Source: Aplysia californica
Lineage: Eukaryota > Mollusca > Gastropoda > Aplysiida > Aplysiidae
Direction: 5' to 3'
Assembly (NCBI RefSeq): GCF_000002075.1
Contig: NW_004797289.1
Span: forward strand, 2,371,228-2,435,227
DNA: 64,000 nt
Shown: piece after piece, positions 1 through 12,869 of the stretch
How the letters are laid out: every line of letters begins with the position of its first letter
How positions within the stretch are numbered: position 1 is the first letter of the stretch
Notes under the pieces: model-generated
Database searches by the model: none
What the model was told of the DNA's origin: nothing
The model's input: the letters and a program-made list of their open reading frames with translations, nothing else
Translations under genes and position numbers: made by a program

Positions 1-310
1 GGCTCCTGGTTCTTTCTATTACTCCTGGCTCCTTCTTACTGCTGTCTTCACCACTAACCTCGGGGTTTGTGAAACCTAACACCTAAATCTTCTCGGATAA
101 GGGCAAAGAAATCTCGGGAGTTGTGCAAGTTGTGCACGTTTAAAAAGACCCCTTGGTGGTCCTTAAAATCGATGAGTAGGCTTCGGCCGTCAGAAGCGCA
201 AAATTATTCAAAATTCATTAATTGAAAACTGAAAATGCTTAATAAAAGTTAATAACGTGTCCCCGGCGCCAATATGACTTCATGCAGTTGCGAGCGCTGT
301 AAAACACTTA
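1..310 (+). mobile_element. SINE-A copy, 5'-truncated by the window edge
   Basis: Bases 1-230 match the body of the full-length SINE at 58454-58982 (pyrimidine-rich stretch, then TCTCGGATAAGGGC, GTGCACGTTTAAAA, CTTGGTGGTC, AGGCTTCGGCCG in the same order). It ends with the same 3' hairpin domain (265-299) and GTAAAAC. The tRNA-like head would lie left of the window. Confidence 0.75.
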
Positions 311-412
311 CAAAAAAACCCCCCAGACGTATAAATAATTTAGAATACCAATGTAAGTTGAAGTACTGCTATTTTGAGACTTAGGTTTGTTTTGTTTTAG
401 TAGAGGTTTTAC

Positions 413-446
413 GGCGCTCGCAACTGCATAAGGTCATATGAGCGCC
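413..446 (-). repeat. SINE 3' hairpin domain, isolated copy
   Basis: GGCGCTC (413-419) and GAGCGCC (440-446) pair across a loop containing GCATAAGGTCATAT. The copy is in inverted orientation to the hairpin at 265-299, so 265-446 could fold as one large inverted repeat. The same domain ends several SINE-like families elsewhere in the window. Confidence 0.6.
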
Positions 447-544
447 AAATACTTAGGTTTGATGTATACGTATACTAAAGACTAAGAGGTGATTGTGTGC
501 GCACCCATGTGCTTATGTCTTTGAACACGTGCGAGCAAGGAAGC

Positions 545-617
545 AAACGTGTGCGTGTGTGTGCGTGTGCGTGCGTGCGTGCGCGCGCGTGCGCGTGTGT
601 GTGTGTGTGTGTGTGTG
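545..617. repeat. (GT)n microsatellite, interrupted with GC
   Basis: Alternating GT with GC interruptions, ending in an uninterrupted GT run (about 596-616). Confidence 0.9.
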
Positions 618-679
618 GAGTGAGTGCGCTGGACTATCTGTGTATGTTAATGTGTTTGTTTAGATGAAGGAATAATTTT

Positions 680-930
680 ATGAGCTTGAATGACCAGTTT
701 CATTTTATTGATGTAAAGCACCTAGATCACAATTAGATATAAATATTGCTGATAATAGTAGGTCAGTTAATAACTGATAATGATTATGACATTAGTAACA
801 TAAATAATGATATGTTAATATGAATATTATTAGTAATACAAACAGATTTCCAAAGCACCCAATTCAACAGTTGTGTTCTAGAATCTAGGCGCTTTACATC
901 AATAAAATGAAATTGGTCATTCAAGCTCAT
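680..930. mobile_element. Foldback element with 47-bp inverted arms
   Basis: The arm at 680-726 (starting ATGAGCTTGAATGACC) recurs inverted at 884-930 with two mismatches visible by eye. The 157 bp between is AT-rich and non-coding. It behaves like a miniature inverted-repeat (MITE-like) element. No target-site duplication is clear. Confidence 0.6.
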
Positions 931-970
931 ACAATGTGTATTACATTTATTATGTACACTGTATCTAGTA

Positions 971-974
<4 letters not shown>

Positions 975-1031
<57 letters not shown>
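975..1031. repeat. (GA)n microsatellite
   Basis: Uninterrupted GA dinucleotides, about 28 units. Confidence 0.95.
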
Positions 1032-1035
<4 letters not shown>

Positions 1036-1960
1036 TATTACAAGCAGAGCGCAGAGAAGAAATAAATCACAATAGTATACATGTATTTTGCTCACAAATC
1101 TCTCGTGCAACATTCACATTTCAGCCCAGCTTCAGCAAGTTCGATGGAGATAAGATGATGACATACATGTATGTCCTTTGAGTATCGCATCACAGACCAA
1201 AAGCATTGAAAAACGCTTTAAACAACAAAAAGCCAGTACGAGCAAGCAAGCAAGGGCTTGCACGAAACCTCGTACTATGAGCTGTCCCGCGGTGTTATGC
1301 AAAAAAAAATTCTGAAATTATGCAAAATTAGCCTAAAAATGTGATATTATGCGATTTTGTTAAAATTTTAACAAAGAATGATCAAGGAAAATACATGTAA
1401 TCTGAAATCATTTAAAAAACCGATCAAATTTTGCTAAATTATGCGGGGTGCATAAAACCACGGGGACAGTATGAGTCAGACCGTCCTCTACAGTGTCAGG
1501 CTCTCTTACTAGATCTAAGTATATATAAAATTATGTGTCAACAAAACACTGAGAGGAATTCAGCAAGTATTATTAGCTTAGCACAAAGCATTTTCCCGTC
1601 TTTGACTGCATATATGGGAGGGCCTTTGCCTCTTTCTCTAATTAATTGCATAAATATATTGAACTTCACCTCAGCTCTACGTTGAACAATTAGTCCTTCA
1701 GAGGGAAAGAAATTAAATAGGATTTATCAGCGGTGCCCTCCAATCATCCGCTCATTGCTATATCTAACCCTCGACATGTTGAGCTTGGGTCTTGAGCAGA
1801 AGTTTCTGGTTATTCAGCATGACATGACAAGGGTAACATCATTTCCCAAGGAACTTAGAAAAAAATGTAAGTGTTTTACGCCCCCATCTACACAGCTTAG
1901 ACCATTTAGGAGGCGGGCTCCAACCCTTCCTGACAGGACTAACCCGGATTGAGAAGGATA
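1032..1960. other. Intergenic, no gene recognised
   Basis: Short open frames only, without domain resemblance. I see no exon with splice signals and no repeat I could match inside the window. Confidence 0.5.
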
Positions 1961-2451
1961 CACTGAAAACCTGACATAACAGGGATGGTGGGACCAGAGA
2001 AAAAGTCCTGTTATATCAGATCTCTCTTAAATCAGAAATACAATGGAAGTAAGCATTTGTGGACTAACCCATATGTATTTATTCATGGGTAGTTTCCCTT
2101 GCCACAAGTACCCACGAACTGGGTTTTGGCCATACGGCAGGCCTGCGCATGCAACATTATACATGCATGTTAGATCGAAGTCTGCAGCACACCGCAGCCC
2201 TCTCTCGCTTCCCCCGCTGCATGTGCTTGCAGTGGTGTGGCTTGCGTGGACTTGCTCGATCACTGAGTTACTCTCTCTCTCTCTTTACACATTGTTAACA
2301 AGCCTTTGTCTCTGCTATAACCGATCTGGCTCCGATGAGGCCCTGTTACATGTATTGCCGATAACTTTTAATAGAGACAAAGAGTAGGAAAAAACAGGGA
2401 TAAAAAAAATCCCTGTTATTACCGGATCCCTGTTATATATGGTTTCCACTG
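1961..2451 (+). mobile_element. MITE with CAGTGGAAACC-type ends, TA target
   Basis: Left end CACTGAAAACCTGACATAAC (diverged) and right end GTTTCCACTG are flanked by TA on both sides. The interior matches, inverted, the copy at 12643-13201: shared blocks include GGTGGGACCAGAGAAAAAGT, TTCATGGGTAGTTTCCCTTG and CCGATAACTTTTAATAGAGA. TA duplication suggests the Tc1/mariner/pogo superfamily. Non-autonomous; no transposase frame. Confidence 0.75.
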
Positions 2452-2454
2452 TAC

Positions 2455-2577
2455 AAAGCTGTAGCAGACAAACCAAGATACTGGATAAAAATTTCTCCCT
2501 ACACAGAAATCATACTCGGGTCTTTTGTGTGTGACGGTGAAGGGCCTAACCACTACACAACAGACTCCAGTTCCTCA
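2455..2577 (-). mobile_element. SINE-2 copy (tRNA-like head, degenerate)
   Basis: On the minus strand GTGTAGTGGTTAGGCCCTTC resembles a Pol III A box, followed by a weak B box and then TATCCAGTATCTTGG, shared with the plus-strand copy at 34098-34260. Degenerate and short. Confidence 0.5.
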
Positions 2578-3639
2578 GGAACTTGTCAAGCTAACACAGA
2601 TATTGCAGAGAAGTATATGTGTCAAAGGAACAGACTACTCCAGAATGGAAAAAAAACTACTTGTATTATTGTGTTGATATTTTTTCATTCAAACAAATAA
2701 ATCTGAAAGTGAAAGTTGTCAGAAACAGTGTTGAAAAGTCAGAAAAGAGTGGGAAAACACATAAGTGTGGCTGAATGAAAATGGATGTTTTTCAAGTTGG
2801 AAATAAGTTTTAAACACAATACAGCCCAGCACAATATGGTTTTCAGAAAGTCTTACTAACCAGTAGGCCTATAGTATAGGGCAACACCATCCTAAATTAA
2901 ACCAGTATACTAAGTAAAATAATTGACCTGAGCTATGAAAAAAATAACTTCTTAAGGTTTCAATGAAAAAAAAAGCTATAAACAACATTCAAATAGAAAA
3001 TAAGAAGCGTTAAGGCTGGAGCAGTTTGTCAAAGGAGCACAAGTATAACCAAAAACACTCTTTGAAAGAGACTTCAGGGTTTCTCAAGGACTTTACTTCA
3101 TTTTAAGCAAACATTCTCACCACAGACAAGGAAGTATCTGAAAGCAGTTGTAGAACCAGAACTTATTGCACCCAATACAAGAAAAAAAAGAATAAAAAAA
3201 AAAAGAAGACAACTGAATAAATTTCACTTTTATTAATCCACTTGGGAAAGTTTGGTTTTTACATCAGCAAGAACAATGTTAATAAAAACTGCAAACATTA
3301 TATCAACATCACATAATACATAATACCCCATCCAGTAAAGCGAACTGATTTTGAGCTAGGTAATCATGCCTTACTCCACGACACACCCCAGCAAACACCT
3401 AACTTAAAGCCTTGTCGCCAATATTTTTTCACATTACTTGTGGCCATCACAACTTTAAAAACAAATAACAAATCACATTAACATAAGCACTTAAAAAAAG
3501 GTTAGACGTCAACAGAGAGGACCATACAAGTATTAAAAGTCTTTGAAGTCCTAACAGAAGTTAACAAATCTTTGATTTCACTGTTCGGTAAATGTAACAA
3601 CTTATCTACTATGCATATGAGACGGTGGAACATCCCCTT
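2578..3639. other. Intergenic, no gene recognised
   Basis: AT-rich DNA with A-runs; no coding exon or recognised repeat. Confidence 0.5.
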
Positions 3640-3830
3640 TTCCACTGTACAGCCCTAAATGACATCAGAGCTACACTTCTCCCTCCGAGACCTAACCTTG
3701 ACAACACACTCTACGGAACATTACAGCAACTGCAGCAAACCTGCACTTATCACTACATGGCATTGGACAGAAGGGCGAGAGCCCAGATGCTGCTGGATCG
3801 ATAACAACAACAACAATCTACTTTGAGCCA
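3640..3830 (+). mobile_element. LINE 3' end, C-terminal ORF remnant with (AAC)n tail
   Basis: The plus strand reads HPLFHCTALNDIRATLLPP, then after a frame change TLYGTLQQLQQTCTYHYMAL and RRARAQMLLDR, then stops and runs into AACAACAACAACAA. The His/Cys motif followed by a charged tail is the usual C-terminus of invertebrate LINE ORF2 proteins. A 5'-truncated, decayed copy; clade not assigned. Confidence 0.6.
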
Positions 3831-3904
3831 TTAGCACCAAATTCAACACTCTATTCTTTTTTCTTATTCTTTCAATTTAACTTTTCAAAGTTGAAAACCG
3901 TTAA

Positions 3905-4007
3905 AACATATGGGTACAAGAAACAAGTTAATGTCTAACAGAATCACTTTAGAAAGTTCTGTGCATTGCTCTAAATATGGGAGAAAATAAACATGCATTG
4001 GGTCACT
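3905..4007. repeat. Left part of a diverged ~60-bp repeat split by piggyBac
   Basis: Contains GAATCACTTTAGAAAGTTCT and GGGAGAAAATAAACATGCAT, resembling units at 7059-7210 and a further copy at about 7715-7780 (TGTCTAACAGAATCACTTTT). The piggyBac element sits inside this repeat, so both flanks look alike. Confidence 0.5.
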
Positions 4008-4011
4008 TTAA

Positions 4012-7000
4012 CTCATTCCCTCTGCTAAGCCGACCATACGGCTATGAAAATGTTTTATCTCGACACCTAGCCGACTGGTCGGCTATCAGCATTGGTGAAT
4101 CAAAAGTGCGAAGTATTCCAAACCAACTTTCTGAATGAATTATCTATGTTTCCGAAACTGAAGTAGGATACGGATGATGATAAAAACCTTTCAAGAAGGC
4201 TTTTTGGCGGTGCTTTCGAGTTGTTTTGAGCGTGCCAAGTCAGTTCCAATTGTTTTGTGGATTTCACCAGCGAAATGGCTGACGGGGGCGATGAAGCAGG
4301 CCCTAGTTCGGGAAGGCGACAACGTTTTACTGCCCAACAAGCCCTTGGTTTGTTCCAAACTCTTGCCAGTGATAAAAACTTAGCGAGAGAAAGTGAAGTA
4401 GAATTTAGTGATGGTGGTTCTGACAGTGATGGCGAGCGGAATGCGATGAACTTTGAGTCTGATAGTGATAGCTCTAGTGACACTGAAGGATCAGCTGCTC
4501 GGCCACGCCCACAAACTCACACTGTAAACAACGCAGCAACTGATTGGGCTGAAGTCTCGCAAAATCTACGACTAGATTTAACCCCACTTCACCAACAGAA
4601 TGTTCTTACAACAAGAAACCAGTTTGGAGATGCTATTCTCCCTAACCGAAGACAAGTGCCAGGGGTGAATGCAAACCTCGACCAGTCATCCAGTCCTCTC
4701 GACTGTTTGAAAGTAATTCTCACGCAGAACATTGTTAATGATCTTATCAAGTCAACAAATGAGAATGCCGAGGAAAAGTGTAGGCCACTGAGGCCTTGTA
4801 TAAGAAAACGGTCAGTTTACCAAACATGGGAGCCACTGTCGGAGTACGAGAGGGTGAAATTTTTCTGTGTGCTCATAGCTATGGGCCTTGAAGTTAGACC
4901 TAGAGTTCGAGACTACTGGTCAACAGAAGAAATCATGTACAACGCATTCTATCACACCACATTTCGAAGAGAACGATTCGAAAGCATTTACCACACCATG
5001 CTTCACTGCTCTGATCCAAACACAAAATTGAACCGCTCATTGATGCTGTCATGGAGGCCTTCAGAGAAGCATTCTACACGTTCCAAAATTTGTCGATAGA
5101 TGAAATGGTTGTGGGCTTTACTGGATGATGGAAGTTCAAACAATATAATCCGTCGAAACCAAAAAAATATCACATCAAGACGTTTAGACTGGTCGACTCC
5201 ACTACGGGCTTCGTCTCGCATCTTTTGACTTACTTTGGGAGAGATACGTCCTACAACCCTGCACAGGATCACGACTCTGGAATGGCCATCAAAGTCTTTG
5301 ATACGCTCCTGGAAGATGTTGGAACTGGTCATCATATTTTTGCTGACAGGTAAGTAGCCATATCGCACTTGTACTAGATCTAGTAGTAACATCAAATAAT
5401 TGTGATTGTGTCAACTAGATCTATCTCTAAATCTAGATAAAGTTCACTGCTCTTTCTAAAAATAAGGATTTTTTTTTCATTATTTATCAGCCTCTAGATT
5501 TAGATCTATGTCATATTGACTCATATTCAGTGTCTGTTATCTTTTCACCACTTTTAGAATTGATATTACAGCTCTGTTGTTGCTGCATTGATGAGTGTGT
5601 GACTGTGAGAATGAGTAAGCCTGTGCATATTTGAGTGCTGTTTTCTTTGATGCCCAGTGTGATCTTGTACGCTATTGTTCGTGCCATAAATAAATCTACT
5701 TTATGGGATAACTAATATTTTCTCCTTCTTTTTTCTTGTCTTAGGTATTGCACGACAGAAGCCCTGGTCAGGTACTTTTCAGGCCGGTCGTTGTACTACA
5801 CTGCTACTCTGAATCTGAACAGGAAAAATTTCCCACCTCAGCTGAAAAACATCAAAACGATGAAGCACATGGAGGCAAAAAAATACCTGCGGAATGACAA
5901 ATCCATGCTCGTCACAGTGTGGAAGGACAAAAAGGCTTAAAAAGCCTTGTGTTGTTGTGTCAACCAAAGCAGACACATTCTTTCACACCAATGCAAAGAA
6001 CAAAACAAAGCCAATAGAAGTGAACAACTCCAGCCTGTCCATGAGTGGCTGCGACAAAGTCGATCAAAGGGTCACGTACTACAGCAATACCGACCGAAAG
6101 TCGTACAAATGGAGGAAAAAGCTGGGTTTTTTAATTTTTGAAATTGCGCAGAACAATGGGTTTTTCTCTATGCTCTTACGAGAGAACAGGGGGCAGCAAA
6201 GATGAGCATGAAAGCTTTCAAGCAGAAGCTCCTGAAGCAGCTTCAAGACAAGGCAGCGACACTGATGCCTGCAGAAGAGGTCGAGAACCACACCCCCAAA
6301 AGGAAAAAGCCCAGAGAGACCAACCCTGTTGATCGTTTTCAGGGCTCCAAACACCTGATCCAGTGGACAGGAAAAGACAGGGATTGTGTGGATTGATGTG
6401 AGCAGAGTAAGGGCAAACGCAAAAGAACGTTTATTTGTACAGGATGTGAAAGTCGGCCTTACCTCTGTGCGAAGATCTGCTTCGAGAGGTACCATCAAAG
6501 GCCCAGATTGGCCTCCCCTCTCCCCTTCATTTTTCTCGTCTTGAGTAGTTGTAATGGTGTATAGTGGATATTGTGTGTTTTGTGGTTATTTCATGAACGT
6601 CTATGTTTTTCTGCAAAAAAATTCATTAAAAATGTCGGATGTTTTCACTATGCAGTGTCATCATGGGACCTCTCTGAACTGCATATGAGTCTTGACTGTG
6701 GCAAAATGGAGTTTACCCGTGATTCACAATTGGATTACCTCTTTTGGATTATATGAAGTGGACATTTCATCACTTATGACTTGGTGAGTGCAAAATGAAT
6801 GTTGTTGTCAGTTCATCTTTTCTCATCTCACAGTTCATTATACACACTTTATCTCTGAATACAATCATCATACTGCCTATCCGTTGATGTCATATGATAG
6901 TCCATTCAATTCCCTGCAAATTGTTATACGACATGTTATATTTTATCCTGTAAACATGGATGGGAAAGGGGATTTTTCGACCCACCATTGTGTTCTTGTC

Positions 7001-7054
7001 GTGACCCTCAAAATATTTGCGTCCAAACTAAGAAAATTGTGTGGAGTGAAAGAG
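4012..7054 (+). mobile_element. piggyBac-superfamily DNA transposon, degenerate
   Basis: A 3043-bp element flanked by TTAA on both sides (4008-4011 and 7055-7058), the target duplication of piggyBac elements. The short terminal inverted repeat reads CTCATTCCCTC at the left and CTCTTTCACTC, inverted, at the right. It carries one transposase-derived coding region (4257 to about 6510) followed by an AT-rich 3' region. It sits about 220 bp past the FANCG stop and in the opposite orientation. Both ends are intact; the coding region is not. Confidence 0.85.
4257..6510 (+). pseudogene. piggyBac transposase (PGBD-like), broken, with one intron
   Basis: Transposases of this family cut and paste at TTAA. 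The start used is MDFTSEMADGGDEAGPSS; an acidic Ser/Asp N-terminus follows, as in family members. The DDE_Tnp_1_7-type core is visible as YERVKFFCVLIAMGLEVRP, FESIYHTMLHCSD, SIDEMVVGFTG (first catalytic Asp), GHHIFADRYCTTEAL (second), and GCDKVDQRVTYYS (third, before YKWRKKLGFLIFEI). The C-terminus is Cys/His-rich (FICTGCESRPYLCAKICFERYH), like the usual zinc-binding tail. A GT-AG intron at 5350-5744 joins ADR to YCT in frame. The first frame ends at 5099; a frameshift near 5035, a TGA near 5127, a stop near 5938 and further frame changes mean no intact protein. Each catalytic Asp neighbourhood survives, so decay is moderate. Confidence 0.85.
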
Positions 7055-7058
7055 TTAA

Positions 7059-7210
7059 AATATTTTCTACATTGTTTTAATTTTGAGAGAAAAGTTCCTC
7101 AGTTGGGGCACTTTTGAAAGTTCTCTACATTCTCCTAAATCTGTGAGAAAAGGCCCTGAATTGTGTCACTTCTGAATGTTTTCTACATCATTTTAATATG
7201 AAAAAAAAAA
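7059..7210. repeat. Tandem ~60-bp degenerate repeat
   Basis: Successive units begin TTTTCTACATTGTTTTAATT, GTTCTCTACATTCTCCTAAA and GTTTTCTACATCATTTTAAT, each followed by GTGAGAAAAGG-like and GTGTCACTT-like blocks. It lies between the FANCG stop and the piggyBac element and may form part of the FANCG 3' UTR; TTTAAT near 7192 would be ATTAAA on the FANCG strand. Confidence 0.55.
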
Positions 7211-7280
7211 TGATTCTGAACACTGCATATTCGGGGCCCACTAATTACCATTGTACAAAATGATGAAACGGCACATGGAA

Positions 7281-7392
7281 TCAAGCTTGCAAGGGCAGCA
7301 TCTGTAAACAAAGCAGGTCCAAACTCAAGAGGTGAACATCACTCGTTGTCCACCACGGCACATTCTGCTTTTCTAGTTCAGATTCAACTTGT
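7281..7392 (-). CDS. FANCG: FANCG exon 15 and stop (residues 798-834)
   Basis: Acceptor ACTGTTTCAG; encodes QVESELEKQNVPWWTTSDVH then LLSLDLLCLQMLPLQA and TGA. Phase fits exon 14. Similar to the human C-terminus (ALWSLPLYLESYLSW) in length and tryptophan content. Weak similarity, good splice signals. Confidence 0.6.
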
Positions 7393-10300
7393 CTGAAACA
7401 GTACATGGGAATACATGTAGTTTGAGTACGTCAAAATCCAAAAAGTAGTTAAAGTAAAGTAATTGTCCGTAAAGCAGTAGCTTCTTATGCGCGACAGGCC
7501 CTTTCTATTTTGAAGCTCATACCCAGACATGAAACATTCACATATACCCAATTATCAAAGACACAAAAAAGCACATAATTATTGTTAGAATTCATTTAAT
7601 AAAGAATTGCCCAATGGGTCCATTTTGGATCAAGCTTAATTTAAGACACTTTGTTATCTAGCAGAGAGCACAGAATTGATCAGTTCATAGAAAAATTAAA
7701 CTGGTCACATTTACTATCTAAGAAATAAGTTAAATGTCTAACAGAATCACTTTTGAAAGTTCTGTGTATTCCCACAATGTGTTTTATTTCATGGTGGAAT
7801 ATACAGGCCTGATTATATAAAATAGTAATCACGATGAGTTCAAGATGCTCTTCTCTCCATCTCATCCCCACTTTCTTTTAGGGGACTGATGATTTAGCAA
7901 TCACTTTTCTCCTGTGCACACCCAAAGTAAAGGGAAAGAGACACAGGGGGAAATGTCTGCAGCCTAAACTTAACTGATATCACTTCTGCCAAAAAAAGGG
8001 GGACCTTACGTGGTCTCAATACTGAATTCCTCAGGCTGCAGGATGGAAAGTGTATACTAACACAGACTTAACACGACGCCAGGAGCTACTTGGATGGGAA
8101 CTTAGTGGCAGAGAAGTTATCACAGACAAAACTAAAGGCCAAATGCAAAAGAGATAGGTGCCTGAACTGACAATATAGTTTTTATTGATACCAACACACC
8201 AGGACTTGGGTCAATCAGTAAGGATACAATTAGAAAATCACACTTGAAAAACACAATCTGAGACACAAACTTAGAAAGATTTAATTATTACCTTGAGCAT
8301 GTGCACTTCTTCAAAACCAGTGGTTAAATTAGTTCACTCCCAAAAACTGTCAAACTGAACAACAGCGTCAGTCCTGATTTGAGACCACTCTGAAATAAAG
8401 CTACAACTCCAAGACCAAGGTAAGTAGAAATGCTGAAAGAGATCTTTGTCTAAAAGCCATCTTCTTCTTCTTCGCGTACCCCTGCTAGATCTAACTGCTG
8501 GTTCGTCAACCTGAAGTAAACTGATTTTTATGTGACAGCTTTTCTTACTTCGTTGGGCCCCTTGCTGTCAGGCAGCCACATTCCAATTTGAGAGTGGGGA
8601 TGAAAGCAGATGACCAGGAAAGTAACTGAAAAAATAATTTTTTCTTCGTCACTGTCAGGTTTCAATCCTGAGACTTTTGAATGAGAGGTGATCACCATAT
8701 CTTTAGACCATGAGAGCCCACTACCTGAAAGCGATTGATTCCAGTATAAATAAAGTGAAATTTTCCAATCTTCTAGCACCTCAGAGGGAAAAGATACTGG
8801 ACAAGATGACAACATGGATAGGAGCAGCAAGAACAACAGACACCATTGCTGCAACGCAAGACAGAGTGAAGTGGAGGTCTATGATTGCCCACACCAGTCG
8901 GCAAGGCACCGGATGATGATGAGCATCTCTGTCCTCGAAATTATCTCTAATTGCACGGCAACTTACCCAAGCTTGGCCTGTTTGTGTGAGATAGCTGCCT
9001 CCACAGCGTCCATGTCGATGCCTCGCAGTCTCAACCAGTCTGTGGCAGCCCCCATCTCCTGACCTTTTCTCTCCTTCAGCACCAAAGTTTTCAGGTAATG
9101 AGCTGGGACACAACCTGTAAAGAGACAGTACAGAGGCAGACAATATGTCTCAGCACAGAAGGTTAGGGCTTCCACTTCAAGGACAACTTCCCTATCATAA
9201 TAATTATGGTCACTCTAAGTACTGAGAGCAACATCAATCATGAGCTGAGGATAGCTGTCTGGCAGAACCATCCCCTGCTGCAGACCCTACCCTATGGTCT
9301 GCACCAGATTGTATTCTATATGTCTGTATGATGTACAGTATGTTTCATATGTGCTGTAAACATGTGTATTTGTCACTTGCAAATATACACATGTTGTATG
9401 AGCCTGTTTGTGCATAGGCGTTTTTTTATTTGTACGTGTTAAACATGCCCATTTGTGTTGGTCTGATACTGTATAGGCTTATGTAATATTTTGAGTCATA
9501 GGAACTGTTAAAAGCGCAATATCAGTTTCATTTAAAGGAGGATCAACAACATTCATATTGTCTAACATGCTGAGTAGAAATGTTCTCACTGTTTGTGTTC
9601 ATCCAAGTGATCTGAAAAATCTTTTTCATAAGAAAACAAATGAGGTACTAATTTGAATTCTAACATAATTTGACAAAAATAAAGGCAGCAGAAAAGGTAC
9701 CAGCCAGAGAAGGAAAGGCAGCAATCTGTAATCCACTTCTGAGATGCCAAAACATATCATGTGTTGAATCGAGCATGAAGGACATCTGCTTTGCACTCAT
9801 CCACCACATGCACTTTCAAGAGATCTCAAGCACATACAAACCCGTGTGAATATAAAACAATACACAAAATATTATAAAGATCATTCGAAAGCCACATTCA
9901 ACAATCATTTCTCTACAAAGCTGAGAAGTAAAATCTGGTTCAACATCTGTGACTGAACCAGTGCAAAACGTTAACTAAAAAAGTTCTAAAATTAAAATAC
10001 TACACATCGCATATCCTTGTGACCCACATGCTTGTCAGTTATACAGCTTTAATCATCATATTTTCGAATTCCCCATGACACAATATTTATTAATGTAAAA
10101 ATGAAAGAAAAAGAAAAATAGCATGTAGCAAAAATACAAAAGATCAGCCACAAAATTATTTTCCTGCTTTCTTTGATTTAACCAAATTCAGCATGCAATT
10201 CATGTCCAATCCAGGAGAAAAAAGGAGAAAAAACCCTCCCAAAAAGTATGTATGACAAAATGCAACCTTCATACATCATAGTCAACACACCTGGATCCAA

Positions 10301-12800
10301 CTGCAAGACTAAATGGCACGACCTCAGCACAGAAGGCAAAAGCTTCCTCTTCAATGACATCTTCCCCATTCTGAGAGCAACTTCAATCATGAGTTGAGTA
10401 TAGCTGTCTCTGACAGAACCATCCCCTGTCGCAGACCCCATCACATGGTCTGGCATATTGTGCTCTTCCAGACTTGCTTTCTGTCTCTTTGAGCTAGGCC
10501 CCGGCAGAGGTGGGTCTTGAACGACATTTCCAGGCGCAGAATCCAGTAATAAATTGTGTGCCCTTAAATGAGATCATCCAAAAGGAGTTCCTTAAGTTAC
10601 ATAATGAAAGACAATAGAATTCAGTAACAGTCAATAGCTGAAGGACAATCCTCACAAATTTGAGTAATTTGCATTTTTGTATCCCTCTTTCAAACCACAA
10701 AACAACATAACGAAACTTGAAAAAGCATCCAGGCTGATTGCAATTTTCAAAATATACTGTGAACAGAATTTGTCCCATTGCAATAACATTGTGAAATAAT
10801 ACTCATCTCTAAAAAAAATCCTTAACTGTCTCAAGAAAAGCAGTAACATTTTGACAGTTGTTTAAGGCTGTGTTTTGAATTATTAGCTACAAACTTGCAT
10901 TTTCATTGCCACTTCTAGTGTTTTAGTTCTCGCAAAGACTCGAAAGTTTCTTTCTTCAGGCTTGCACTTTTAGAAAGTTTCCATTTTCATTCCCCCCCCT
11001 CCCCCCCCAGAATGTTATCTCTTTCACAACGAACTAAAAGCTTAGTAATGTTTTTTTTACCGTTTTTTTCTGTCAAAGAGAGAGAGTCTACCGGATCCCC
11101 CTCTCCAGACAAACTCAGAAATGGCTTTTAACACTTCGCCATCACAAGGCTCATATAGTAATAACCCTTGCTATCAAAGGCAAAGGCATTTTGGGGAAAA
11201 TCCAAAGAAACTGTGAGGTAAACATCGCCGATCAGCGAGATGTGATGGCAAAGTGTTAAAAAGAAGCGAAAATTTTTTTGGGCCAAAAACCGTTGTCAAA
11301 AGAATCCACACCTCACAAAAACATCAATTAAAATAAAATATGAAGAGAATAGAACATTCTAGCATTAAAATTAAGAGTATAAATCTGAACAATGTGCACA
11401 CTGAAATATCTATCAAACTAATTTCATCAGCTTGAATAAGTGTTGCTCAAACTCACCGTAATAAACATGTCATGGCATCCTCTGTATAGCCATGTAACCC
11501 TACCAGACAGTCGGTTTTGCACACCAACAATCTCACAGCTAAGTAGTCACTTGGGCCGGACTCCTTCTTTTCACCACTGTCTGTCTCCATCACAAACAAA
11601 TCTCCATTGTCACTGGAAGATCTTCTCCTCTTTCTAGGATTTTTCAGTAGCTTCCGTAGAGATCCAGGTGTGAACAAAGGGTTGCTGCCTCTGCCAGTCC
11701 CAACAGAAAAATCTTTGCTTAGTGATGACATCCTGACATTATTCACAACGTCATCTCTGCGACTCGATTCTCCGAGAAAGCATGGACTGCTGCACAAATA
11801 GTCTTGAGTGGATTGCTCTTTACGGCCGACTATCTCAGTTGGACACTGAGAGAAGAGCCCAAAATGCCTGCCCACTTTCGGTGAATCTTTGAAGGATACC
11901 TCACCATCTAGTAAGCAAGGGATGAATTCTTCACAAAGGGCGATGCATTCTTCATGTCTCTGAGCCATTGCCACGGCTTCGACTGTTTCAACAATGAACA
12001 CTTTCACATTAAGTTCTCGATCACAGGGGTCTTTGTTTACCTTAACAAACAAAAAATAAAAAAATGTTAGATATATATCTAAAATAAAAACTAAAAAAGA
12101 AAGATGATGGAGTATTTACCAATGATAATCACAAAAAATGATAATCAGGGGTGATCTTCTCTCCAGCTTGAATGTAGTAATCTAGTTTCTTGTATAGTAA
12201 ATACAATGTAACAGCATGAAGGAACTAATAGTACATAATGCTATAAAGAGAAGAATGTGGGTGGTTGGCCGGTGGTCTGGTGTGGTTTGTTTCTTCTTTC
12301 CTATCACACATCTATTGTCCTCATCTCCCCCTCCTTCTTTTTTATGTTTGTTACTCTCTTGTAACACCTCTAATCTTCTGGCACTCATATGACCTTATGC
12401 AGTTGCGAGCGCTGTAAAACCTCTACTAAAAAAAAATTTTTTTTTTTAAAAAAAGAAAGAAAAAGAAAAAGAGAAGAGAAGAAAGAGAGACAAATTTAAT
12501 ATTCATATTTTATCCTGTAGTTAGTGTTGTGAAGACCGAAAAACACTATCAGTCAAAAGAAAATTACTAAATCTTCAGGCCCCTGATATCACTTATAGTT
12601 ATTACATAACAAAAATTACAAATGAGTAATGAAAGTTAAATACAGTGGAAACCATATATAAAAGGCCCAGTAATAACAGGGATCCGGTAATAATTTCCGA
12701 TTCTTTGTCTCTATTAAAAATTATCGGCAACAACATGGCCTCATCGGAGCCCAATTGGTTGTAGCAGGGATAAAGGCTCGTTAACAATTTGTAAAAAGTA

Positions 12801-12869
<69 letters not shown>

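Noticed and set aside
784-1113. 109-residue frame with a Ser-Leu run
   Set aside because: Translation of the (GA)n microsatellite; no other support. The same applies to 12602-12994.
8528-8854. 108-residue minus-strand frame
   Set aside because: It crosses a SINE-A copy and the antisense of a LINE fragment in a FANCG intron.
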